This document shows positions 56,727 through 64,000 of a DNA stretch of 64,000 nucleotides, piece after piece. A model generated the notes under the pieces. That model saw nothing but the letters and a program-made list of their open reading frames with translations, was not told the DNA's origin and did not search any database. The stretch lies in contig NZ_JABEND010000001.1 of assembly GCF_013002705.1 (NCBI RefSeq), positions 124,001 through 188,000 of the forward strand, in the 5' to 3' direction. The stretch comes from Nakamurella aerolata. Lineage in GTDB: Bacteria > Actinomycetota > Actinomycetes > Mycobacteriales > Nakamurellaceae. Position 1 is the stretch's first letter. Every line of letters begins with the position of its first letter. A program made the position numbers and the translations under genes.

Positions 56727-58129
56727 TTCGTGCTCCTCTTCGCGGTTCCGGTCTTGCTTTTCGTTGACCCGCCGCGCTTGGCCGCGGTGTCGCTCTTGCG
56801 CTTGTCGGCTGACGACGCTGACGCCGGCGATCCCTTCGAGGACCCGGCCTTGGATGACCCGGCCTTTCGTGACGCGGCCTTCGGTGACGCCGCCTTCGGT
56901 GACGCGGAGCCGGCCGAGCGGGTCGATGCGGTGGCGCGCCTGGATTTCCGGGCAGCGGTGCCAGTGGTGGCAGCGGAACGACTCCGCCCGGTGCTGGCCC
57001 GCACCGCCCGGCGGCGCACCGTGGTGCGGTCGGGGGAGTCCACGATCCGGTCGGTGCTGGTGCCGTCGCCGGTCTGCGGTACCTCGATGTCGGTGTCCAG
57101 CTCGTCCACCGACTCGACGACGCCGCTGACCCGGCGGCTGCTGGTGGCCGATCGCGGACGCCCGGTGGCCCGGCTCACCCGGCTGCGGGACACCTTGGCC
57201 GGCAACGGTTTGTCCGACACCAACGGCAGGCCCTTGATGAGCACGTCGGCGTAGACGTCATCGGCGTCCAGCCGGCGCAGTTCCTCACTGAGGATGTCCC
57301 GGAGCGGACGCCGGGGCAGCGCCAGCGTGCGCTCCGGCTGATGTTCCATGATCAGCTCGGCCGTCTTACCGTCCGGCCGCTGCAGGACGATGGCGCCGGA
57401 CCGTCGGTTCAACACCACCGAGTACAGCCCGCTGCCCGCGCGCCCCTTCTCCGCCCGCTGCACCGGGCACTTCAGCCGCTGGGCCAGCCAGCCTGCCATC
57501 AGATCGGCGGAAGCCGAGTCGGGCCCTCCGGTGACGACGGCCGAGATCACCTTGTCGTGCGGCGGCTGATCCAACGCGGCCGCCAGCACGCCGCGCCACG
57601 CGGTCAACCTGGTCCAGGCCAGGTCGGTGTCACCGGGCTCGTATGCCTTGCGCCGCTCGATCAATGCGGTCAACGGGCGCTTCGCGGCTGCCACGTCGGT
57701 GATCCGCCGCTGCGCCAACGATCCGATGGGGTCGGCGGACGGGTCGGCCGGCGCCTGTCCCGGCCACCACGCCACCACCGGTGCGTCCGCGAGCAGCAAC
57801 GGCACCACCACCGAGGCGCCCTGGTCGGCCATCGGGCCGAACAGCCGCATCACGATCACCTCGCTGGCGCCGGCGTCGCCACCAACCCGGATCTGGGCGT
57901 CCATTCTGGCCGCGCCGCGCTTGCTGCCCTTGGCCACCACGATCACTCTGCACGGATGCTCGAACGAGGCGGCGTTCGCGGCGTCGATCGGCGCCTCGGT
58001 GGCGTCCTCGTCCGTGACTATCACCAACGTCAGAACCCGGCCGACCGCAACGGTTCCGCCGCGCTCGCGCAGGTCGACCATCGCCTTGTTGACCGCCGCC
58101 GATGTGGTCGAAGGGAGATCAATGATCAC
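56723..58129 (-). CDS. opcA: Glucose-6-phosphate dehydrogenase assembly protein OpcA
   Basis: OpcA supports assembly and redox control of actinobacterial/cyanobacterial G6PDH. The conserved part is residues 1-310: EHPCRVIVVAKGSKRG, VVVPLLLADAPVVAWWPGQAP, LAWTRLTAWRGVLAAALDQP and LEELRRLDADDVYADVLIKGL. After that the protein has about 155 extra residues: Asp/Glu/Thr linker and then a Lys/Arg/Ser/Ala tail with repeats such as ASPKAASPKAASRKAGSSK, like histone H1-type or nucleoid-binding tails. Usual length is about 300-350. ATG 58129 overlaps the zwf stop. Confidence 0.92.
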   Translation of the reverse strand: MIIDLPSTTSAAVNKAMVDLRERGGTVAVGRVLTLVIVTDEDATEAPIDAANAASFEHPCRVIVVAKGSKRGAARMDAQIRVGGDAGASEVIVMRLFGPMADQGASVVVPLLLADAPVVAWWPGQAPADPSADPIGSLAQRRITDVAAAKRPLTALIERRKAYEPGDTDLAWTRLTAWRGVLAAALDQPPHDKVISAVVTGGPDSASADLMAGWLAQRLKCPVQRAEKGRAGSGLYSVVLNRRSGAIVLQRPDGKTAELIMEHQPERTLALPRRPLRDILSEELRRLDADDVYADVLIKGLPLVSDKPLPAKVSRSRVSRATGRPRSATSSRRVSGVVESVDELDTDIEVPQTGDGTSTDRIVDSPDRTTVRRRAVRASTGRSRSAATTGTAARKSRRATASTRSAGSASPKAASPKAASRKAGSSKAGSSKGSPASASSADKRKSDTAAKRGGSTKSKTGTAKRSTK

Positions 58130-59706
58130 GGGAGCCTCCAGGTTCGTCCGTCACGGGCCATCAGATCGTCGGCGGACGACGGTCCCCAGGTCCCCGAGGT
58201 GTACTGCTCGGGTTGTGTGCCGCTGCGGTCCCATGCCTTCTCGATGGGGTCGAGGATCTTCCAGGACAGCTCGACCTCCTCGTCCTGCGGGAACAAGCTC
58301 GGCTCGCCGAGCAACACATCGAGGATCAATCGTTCGTACGCCTCCGGTGACGCCTCGGTGAACGACTGCCCGTACGAGAAGTCCATGTTCACATCGCGCA
58401 CCTCCATGGTCGGCCCCGGCACCTTGGAGCCGAACCGGATGGTGGTGCCCTCGTCCGGCTGGATGCGGATCACCAGGGCGTTGCTGCCGAGTTCTTCGGT
58501 GTCGGTGTGCGAGAACGGCAGGTGCGGAGCGCGTTTGAAGATCACCGCGATCTCGGTGACGCGCTTGCCCAGCCGCTTGCCGGTGCGCAGGTAGAACGGC
58601 ACCCCGGCCCACCGCCGCGTGTCGATCTCCAGCTTCACCGCGGCGTAGGTCTCGGTGGTGGAGTCGGGGGAGATGCCGTCCTCCTCGAGATAGCCGGGCA
58701 CCTTGGCGCCGCCCTGCCAGCCGGCCGCGTACTGCCCGCGGGCGGTGGCCGCCATGATGCCGGCCTGGTCCTTGGGTACCACCACCGCCGAGAGCACCTT
58801 GGTCTTCTCGGTGCGCAGATCCTTGGGCTCGAACGACACCGGCTCTTCCATGGCGGTGAGCGCCAGCAACTGCAGCAAGTGGTTCTGAATCACGTCCCGC
58901 GCGGCGCCGATGCCGTCGTAGTAGCCGGCGCGGCCACCGACACCGATGTCCTCGGATTGGGTGATCTGCACGTGATCGACGTAGTGGGAGTTCCAGATCG
59001 GCTCCCACAGCTGGTTGGCAAAGCGCAGCGCCAGCAGGTTCTGCACCGTCTCCTTGCCGAGGTAGTGGTCGATGCGGAACACGCTGGACGGCGGGAACAC
59101 CTCGCCGACCAAGCGGTTCAGTTCCTGCGCCGATTCCAGGTCGTGGCCGAACGGCTTCTCGATCACCACCCGGCGCCAGGCATCGCCGGCGTCGGCGACC
59201 AGACCGGAACGTTGCAGCTGCCGCAACACCGTCGGGAACGCACCGGGCGGGATCGACAGGTAGAAGGCGTGATTGCCGCCGGTACCGCGGCTGCGGTCCA
59301 ACTCGTGCAGGGTGGCCGCCAGTGTGTCGAAGGCGTCATCGTCGTCGAACGAACCCTGCACGAACCGGATGCCCTCGGCCAGATGCCGCCAAACCTCTTC
59401 GGAGAACGGGGTTCTGGCGTACTGCTTGACCGCTTGGTAGACCTCTTCCTCGAAGTCCTGGTCGTCCCAGTCGCGGCGGGCGAAGCCGATCAGCGAGAAA
59501 CCCGGCGGCAGCAGGCCGCGGTTGGCCAGGTCGTAGATCGCCGGCATCAGCTTCTTGCGGGACAGATCGCCGGTGACACCGAAGATCACCACCGACGACG
59601 GACCCGCGATGCGCGGCAGCCGCTTGTCGCGCGGATCGCGCAGCGGGTTGCTGCGCGCGCCGTCGGCGGACGTCGCAGCGGCAGTACCGGACCGGCCGTG
59701 AGGCAT
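58126..59706 (-). CDS. zwf: Glucose-6-phosphate 1-dehydrogenase
   Basis: Oxidises glucose-6-phosphate with NADP. 526 residues. Nucleotide-binding GVTGDLSRKK (43-52), active site RIDHYLGKE (211-219, His214 and Lys218), VIEKPFGHDL. The first 30 residues are polar. ATG 59706. Followed by opcA with 4-base overlap; preceded by a 133-base gap after pgi containing a stem-loop, so it may be under its own promoter. Confidence 0.96.
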   Translation of the reverse strand: MPHGRSGTAAATSADGARSNPLRDPRDKRLPRIAGPSSVVIFGVTGDLSRKKLMPAIYDLANRGLLPPGFSLIGFARRDWDDQDFEEEVYQAVKQYARTPFSEEVWRHLAEGIRFVQGSFDDDDAFDTLAATLHELDRSRGTGGNHAFYLSIPPGAFPTVLRQLQRSGLVADAGDAWRRVVIEKPFGHDLESAQELNRLVGEVFPPSSVFRIDHYLGKETVQNLLALRFANQLWEPIWNSHYVDHVQITQSEDIGVGGRAGYYDGIGAARDVIQNHLLQLLALTAMEEPVSFEPKDLRTEKTKVLSAVVVPKDQAGIMAATARGQYAAGWQGGAKVPGYLEEDGISPDSTTETYAAVKLEIDTRRWAGVPFYLRTGKRLGKRVTEIAVIFKRAPHLPFSHTDTEELGSNALVIRIQPDEGTTIRFGSKVPGPTMEVRDVNMDFSYGQSFTEASPEAYERLILDVLLGEPSLFPQDEEVELSWKILDPIEKAWDRSGTQPEQYTSGTWGPSSADDLMARDGRTWRLP

Positions 59707-59790
59707 GGGATTCGCTTTCTGGTTCTGGCGCCCTCGCCGCGGACGGCGACAGCGGGCATCGGGGAGTGGTCACCCAGCGGTCAGCTGAGC

Positions 59791-59834
59791 GGTTCGGCGC
59801 CGGGCCGGTCGATGCTGGGCGCCGGCGCCGAACC
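59791..59834 (-). terminator. Stem-loop between pgi and zwf
   Basis: 12-bp perfect arms (59791-59802 and 59823-59834) with a 20-base loop, beginning 5 bases after the pgi stop on the minus strand. It could attenuate transcription between the pgi and zwf parts of the operon. Confidence 0.55.
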
Positions 59835-59839
59835 AACGG

Positions 59840-61717
59840 TCAGCTCAGCGCTCTGGCCAGCGCGTCCAGACCGGCGGTCCGGTCTTTCAGGTGCAGCGTC
59901 ACCACCGGGCGGCCGTGCTCGGCGAGCACGCTCCCGTCACCGCGGGCCTGGGCTTGTTGCAGCTCACCGAAGGTGAACGGCTGCTCAGGGATCGGCAGAT
60001 CTTCGGCGCTGTCGCCGGTGATCTGCACGAACACCCCGTTGGGGTGCCCACCCTTGTGGTACTGGCCCGTCGAGTGCAGAAACCGCGGACCCCAGCCGAA
60101 CGTGGTCTGCAGCCCGGACTTTGCCGCCAACAGCGGACGTAGCGGAGCCGCGTCGTCGGTCAGCCGGTCCAGATAGGCCTGGATCGCCAGGTATCCGGCC
60201 GCCGGCGCCGCCTTCACCACGTTGTCCAGCAGCGTGGCGAGATCGGTGGCGCCGTCGACGATCTCGGGCGACCCGGAGACCGTGATGCCGTCCAGCTCGA
60301 CGGTCGCGGCGGCACCGGGCTTCGACTGCTCGTCGTCACCGTCGGAGTTGCCGCTGCCCTTGGAGCTGTCGCCACCGTCGTTGTTGGTGTCCGCCAACAA
60401 CTTCCGGGTGGCCGCTTTCGCCGATTCCACGTCGGGCTGATCGAACGGGTTGATGCCGAGTTCGCGCCCGGCCACCGCGATCACGTACTCCCAAGTCAGC
60501 ATCTGCGCGCCCAGCGGCCCGGAGATGGCGAACGCGAAGCCGGACGCCGGCACCACGCCGGCATCGGTGCCGATGCTGGCCAGAACGGCGTCCTTGCCGG
60601 CGTCCGCGAAGCCGGGCGCCTTCGGCGACTCGACCACTACCGGCAGAATGCCGGTGCCCTGTTTGCCGGTGGACTCGGCGATCAACTGTTCCGCCCAATC
60701 GCCGAAACCCTTGATGCCGCTACCGGTATCGGCGATGACGACCTTCTCGGCCCCGGCCCGTTGCGCAAGCCCGAGCAGGGCGCCGAGCACCAGGGCCGGA
60801 TTGCCGGCATCATCGGCGGCCAGCCCCGGCGCGGCCGCTGCCGCCTCGTCGAGCAGCGCCCCGATGTCCACCCCGGCCAGTCCGGCCGGCACCAACCCGA
60901 ACGCGGTGAGCGCCGAATAGCGGCCGCCGACGTTCGGATCGGCGAGGAAAACCTTGCGGTAGCCCTCGGTTTCGGCGAGCTTGGCCAGCGGTGAGCCGGG
61001 GTCGGTCACCACCACGATGTGTTTGGCGGGGTCAAGTCCCTCGTCCCGGAAAGCCTTGGCATAGGCCCGCCGGTGCGAATCGGTCTCCACCGTGCCGCCG
61101 GATTTGGACGAGACCACCAGCACCGTGCGATCAAGCTGGTCGCCCAGTGCGGCCCTGATCTGCCCGGGATCGGTGGTGTCCAGGGTGACGAGCGGTTTGC
61201 CCGCGGTCGCGCAGATCACCTCTGGCGCCAACGACGACCCGCCCATGCCGGCCAGCACCACATGGGTGAGACCGTCCTTGGCGAGCAGCCCACGCAGCTC
61301 GACGATCTCGTTCACCAGCGGCCGGGACGATTCCGCCAGGCCGACCCAACTGAGCCGGATCGAGGCCTCTGACTCGGCATCGGGACCCCACAGCGTCGGA
61401 TCCTGCGCGGTCAGCTTGCTGGCGACCTTGTCGTCCACCAGCTGCTGAACCTCGGCGGCCAGCGCATCCCGGTCGGGAACCGTTGTGCTCACGGTGATAT
61501 CGCCGGGCGCGCTGAACGTACTGCCCTGTCGGCTCTGTGCCTGTTGGTTCGCCTCCGCGCTCGCTGCGGGCCGGTTGGACGCTCCTGCGTCGCGTCCGCC
61601 CGTTGCCTCCGCTCCCTGTCGGCTCTGTGCCTGTTGGTTCGCCTCCGCGCTCGCTGCGGGCCGGTTGGACGCTCCGGCGTCGCGGCCGCCCGTTGCCTCC
61701 GCTCCCTGTCGGCTCAC
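59840..61717 (-). CDS. pgi: Glucose-6-phosphate isomerase
   Basis: Interconverts glucose-6-phosphate and fructose-6-phosphate. Motifs: [24 protein letters not shown] (203-213), [15 protein letters not shown] 61717 overlaps the tal stop; that coupling implies translation of an odd N terminus in which a 30-residue unit ([20 protein letters not shown] plus [10 protein letters not shown]) occurs twice with the start of a third. An internal GTG at 61492 would give a normal-looking start but lacks a ribosome binding site. A Gly/Asp/Ser/Lys insert ([20 protein letters not shown]) near residues 440-465 is also extra. Confidence 0.92.
   Translation of the reverse strand: MSRQGAEATGGRDAGASNRPAASAEANQQAQSRQGAEATGGRDAGASNRPAASAEANQQAQSRQGSTFSAPGDITVSTTVPDRDALAAEVQQLVDDKVASKLTAQDPTLWGPDAESEASIRLSWVGLAESSRPLVNEIVELRGLLAKDGLTHVVLAGMGGSSLAPEVICATAGKPLVTLDTTDPGQIRAALGDQLDRTVLVVSSKSGGTVETDSHRRAYAKAFRDEGLDPAKHIVVVTDPGSPLAKLAETEGYRKVFLADPNVGGRYSALTAFGLVPAGLAGVDIGALLDEAAAAAPGLAADDAGNPALVLGALLGLAQRAGAEKVVIADTGSGIKGFGDWAEQLIAESTGKQGTGILPVVVESPKAPGFADAGKDAVLASIGTDAGVVPASGFAFAISGPLGAQMLTWEYVIAVAGRELGINPFDQPDVESAKAATRKLLADTNNDGGDSSKGSGNSDGDDEQSKPGAAATVELDGITVSGSPEIVDGATDLATLLDNVVKAAPAAGYLAIQAYLDRLTDDAAPLRPLLAAKSGLQTTFGWGPRFLHSTGQYHKGGHPNGVFVQITGDSAEDLPIPEQPFTFGELQQAQARGDGSVLAEHGRPVVTLHLKDRTAGLDALARALS
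61524..61712. repeat. 90-bp tandem duplication inside pgi
   Basis: Copies start at 61524 and 61614, with a partial third from 61704. The two full copies differ at only a few positions, so the duplication is recent or kept by recombination. In frame with pgi. Confidence 0.9.
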
Positions 61718-62940
61718 TGCTGGGCGTCCTTCGCGGGGGCGGTGCCCTGATCGGTGTCGGCGTCGTGCGAGCCGTCACCCGAGGTGCCGTCCTGAGAACC
61801 CTTGGCGGCCTTGGACAATTCGTTGCCGACGGTGGCGAGCAGCTCGGCCCACGACTTGTCGAACTTCTCGACGCCTTCGCGCTCCAACACGTCGAAAACA
61901 TCGTTCAGGTCGATGCCGACGGCTTCCAGCGAGGAGAACACCGACGAGGCCTGCCCGTAGTTGCCCCTGATGGTGTCACCGGTGATCACACCGTGGTCGG
62001 CGACGGCCTGGATGGTTTTCTCCGGCGCGGTGTTCACGGTGCCGGCGGTGACCAGTTCGGTGACGTAGCGGGTGTCGTCGTAGGCCTTGTCCTTGACGCC
62101 GGTCGAGGCCCACAGCGGACGCTGCGGCTTGGCGCCGGCCGCGGCCAGCTCCTGCCACTCGGGGGCGCCGAAGCGCTCCTCGTAGAGCTGGAAAGCCAAG
62201 CGGGCGTTGGCGATTGCGGCCTGGCCGCGCAGCGCCTTGGCCTCCGGCGTGCCCAGCTCGTCCAGCCGCTTGTCCACCTCGGTGTCGACCCTCGAGACGA
62301 AGAACGAGGCCACCGAGACCAGCTCGGCGATGTTGTGGCCGGATTCCTTGGCCCGCTTGATGCCCTCCATGAAGGCGTCGATCACTTCGCCGTAACGCTC
62401 CAGCGAGAAGATCAGCGTGACATTGACGCTGATCCCTTCGGCCAGCACCGCGGTGATGGCGGGCAGCCCTTCCTTGGTGGCTGGGATCTTGATCAGCACG
62501 TTCGGCCGGTCGACGATCTTCGCCAGTTCCTTGGCCTGCGCCACCGTCTTGTCGGTGTCGTGCGCCAGCCGCGGGTCGACCTCGATGGAGACCCGGCCGT
62601 CGACGCCGCCAGTGGCTTCCCACACCGGTCGGAACACGTCAGCGGCGTTCCGGACGTCGTCGGTGGTGAGGGTGGTCACCACGTCTTCCAACTGGGCGCC
62701 GCGGGCGGCCAGCTCGGCGACCTGGGCGTTGTAGGCATCTCCGGACGACAGCGCGCCGGCGAAGATTGTCGGGTTGGTCGTCACTCCCGAGATGTATTGG
62801 GTGTTGATGAGCTCCTGCAGGTTGCCGGAGTTGATGCGATCCCTGGACAGATCGTCGAGCCACAGCGAAACGCCCTGGTCGACGAGCTCCTTCAGGGGAT
62901 TCTGACCGGCGCTCTGGCCGGTCTGCTTGTCGTTGGACAT
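61714..62940 (-). CDS. tal: Transaldolase
   Basis: Non-oxidative pentose-phosphate enzyme. 408 residues from ATG 62940 ([10 protein letters not shown]); GGAG lies 11 bases upstream. GTG 62949, overlapping the tkt stop, is an alternative but sits only 2 bases from that site. Schiff-base Lys151 in [21 protein letters not shown] and [19 protein letters not shown] are present. The C-terminal 30 residues (Gly/Ser/Asp/Thr) are an extension. Confidence 0.95.
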   Translation of the reverse strand: MSNDKQTGQSAGQNPLKELVDQGVSLWLDDLSRDRINSGNLQELINTQYISGVTTNPTIFAGALSSGDAYNAQVAELAARGAQLEDVVTTLTTDDVRNAADVFRPVWEATGGVDGRVSIEVDPRLAHDTDKTVAQAKELAKIVDRPNVLIKIPATKEGLPAITAVLAEGISVNVTLIFSLERYGEVIDAFMEGIKRAKESGHNIAELVSVASFFVSRVDTEVDKRLDELGTPEAKALRGQAAIANARLAFQLYEERFGAPEWQELAAAGAKPQRPLWASTGVKDKAYDDTRYVTELVTAGTVNTAPEKTIQAVADHGVITGDTIRGNYGQASSVFSSLEAVGIDLNDVFDVLEREGVEKFDKSWAELLATVGNELSKAAKGSQDGTSGDGSHDADTDQGTAPAKDAQQ

Positions 62941-62945
62941 GATGG

Positions 62946-64000
62946 TCACTTCTCCTTCGGCTGGTCGCCGGGAAGATCCACGACGCCAGGGTTTTCGGTG
63001 CGGGACTCGTCGGCGCGGTTCTTGACCGGCGGGGCCAGGGGGCCGCCGTTGCCGGCTTCGGCGACGGCAGCCATCGACTGCTCGGCCGCCTGCACGGCGA
63101 CGTCAGCGGTGAAGCCGAACTCCTCGAACAGCACGGCAGCGGCGGCGGAGGCGCCGTAGTGCTCGATGGACACCGGGCGGCCGAACGAGCCGAGCCAGCG
63201 GTACCACGGCTGGGCGATGCCGGCCTCGATGGAGACCCGGGCCGCCACCGACGACGGGAGCACTTCCTCGATGTAGTCGGCGTCCTGCTGCTCGAACCAG
63301 TCGAGGCTGGGCATGGAAACAACGCGCGCGCCGATGCCCTTGTCCTGCAACTGTTTACGCGCCTCGAGCGCAACCTGGACCTCGGAGCCGGTGGCGATGA
63401 AGATCACCTTCAGCTCACCTTCCTCCTCGGCCAACACGTACCCGCCGCGGGCAACCCCGACCGGGTCGGTGCCCTCAAGGGTGGGAACGTTCTGACGGGT
63501 CAGCGCAATTCCCACCGGCCCGGAGAACCAGTCGTGCTGGCGCTCCAGGATCGCCTTCCACGCGTAGGCGGTCTCGTTGGCATCGGCCGGCCGGACGATC
63601 GACAGCCCGGGGATGGCACGCAGCGCAGCCAGCTGCTCGATCGGCTGGTGGGTGGGGCCGTCCTCGCCCAGACCGATGGAGTCGTGCGTCCAGACGTAGA
63701 TGACGGGGGCCTGCATCACCGAGGCGAGTCGCACCGCACCGCGCATGTAGTCGGAGAAGGTGAGGAAGGTGCCGCCGTACGGACGGGTGGGGCCGTGCAG
63801 CGCGATGCCGGACAGGATCGCGCCCATCGCATGCTCGCGGATGCCGAAGTGCAGCGTGCGGCCATAGGGGTTGGCCTCCCACTGCTTGGTGCTGGCCTCG
63901 GTGGGGCCGAACGAGTTCGCGCCCTCCATGGTGGTGTTGTTCGACTCGGCCAGATCGGCCGAACCGCCCCACAGCTCCGGCAGTTCGTCGGCGATGGCGG
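62946..64000 (-). CDS. tkt: Transketolase, C-terminal part
   Basis: Cut by the right window edge; the frame is open to the end. Thiamine-diphosphate enzyme exchanging two-carbon units. Visible parts: [20 protein letters not shown] at the edge, then [41 protein letters not shown] (with the substrate His) and the C-terminal domain [17 protein letters not shown] polar tail of about 35 residues follows. Start of the operon tkt-tal-pgi-zwf-opcA-pgl. Confidence 0.95.
   Translation of the reverse strand, partial: AIADELPELWGGSADLAESNNTTMEGANSFGPTEASTKQWEANPYGRTLHFGIREHAMGAILSGIALHGPTRPYGGTFLTFSDYMRGAVRLASVMQAPVIYVWTHDSIGLGEDGPTHQPIEQLAALRAIPGLSIVRPADANETAYAWKAILERQHDWFSGPVGIALTRQNVPTLEGTDPVGVARGGYVLAEEEGELKVIFIATGSEVQVALEARKQLQDKGIGARVVSMPSLDWFEQQDADYIEEVLPSSVAARVSIEAGIAQPWYRWLGSFGRPVSIEHYGASAAAAVLFEEFGFTADVAVQAAEQSMAAVAEAGNGGPLAPPVKNRADESRTENPGVVDLPGDQPKEK

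Overview
This window comes from a high-GC actinomycete chromosome. The gene orders nusA-ylxR-infB-rbfA-nrnA-truB-ribF-rpsO-pnp-pepR(M16)-dapB-thyX-dapA-rnj-ftsK and tkt-tal-pgi-zwf-opcA-pgl are typical Actinomycetota housekeeping blocks. Many starts are GTG, stop/start overlaps (ATGA, GTGA) are frequent, and stems without U-tracts serve as terminators. A Nakamurella/Frankineae-like lineage is plausible, but this is inferred from style and synteny only.

Layout. 1-8967: translation/RNA operon (end of nusA, ylxR, infB, a DUF503 gene, rbfA, an NrnA-type DHH phosphoesterase, an MFS carrier, truB). 8990-14079: accessory insert (quinone oxidoreductase, LysR regulator, alpha/beta hydrolase, frameshifted MFS exporter, NYN nuclease). 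14270-22267: ribF, amidohydrolase, rpsO, pnp, M16 peptidase, dapB. 22320-29888: regulators and catabolic genes (DeoR, YcaQ-like glycosylase, GlxA-type regulator, cysteine hydrolase, gamma-glutamyltransferase-like enzyme, and a DUF4097 protein paired with a ribbon-helix-helix protein). 30093-40251: thyX, a DUF485/acetate symporter pair, a TIGR03085-like protein, dapA, rnj, DUF952, ftsK. 40252-40947: a gene-free island of tandem repeats and a duplicated palindrome. 40948-55946: accessory zone (secreted repeat protein, phosphotransferase, a CapK/PaaK-like ligase cluster, NUDIX, ABC exporter, lipoprotein, glycosidases) with mdh inside it. 55956-64000: the pentose-phosphate operon on the minus strand, running off the right edge inside tkt.

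How the genes work together. The left block builds and matures ribosomes and RNA (transcription elongation, initiation, 30S maturation, tRNA pseudouridine, RNA decay by PNPase and RNase J). dapB/dapA supply diaminopimelate and lysine, thyX supplies dTMP, and FtsK moves DNA at division. The right-hand operon makes NADPH and pentoses.

Notable patterns. (1) Short tandem arrays (10, 11, 15, 18, 21, 24, 31 bp) sit beside many genes. The clearest is six 11-bp units just upstream of the ribbon-helix-helix/DUF4097 operon. (2) Five accessory genes are broken (two 1-base deletions, one 1-base insertion, one in-frame amber stop, one truncation), while the housekeeping genes are intact. (3) Many housekeeping proteins carry disordered, repeat-built tails or linkers, including a 30-residue tandem duplication at the start of Pgi. 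No tRNA, rRNA, CRISPR array, phage or transposase gene was seen.
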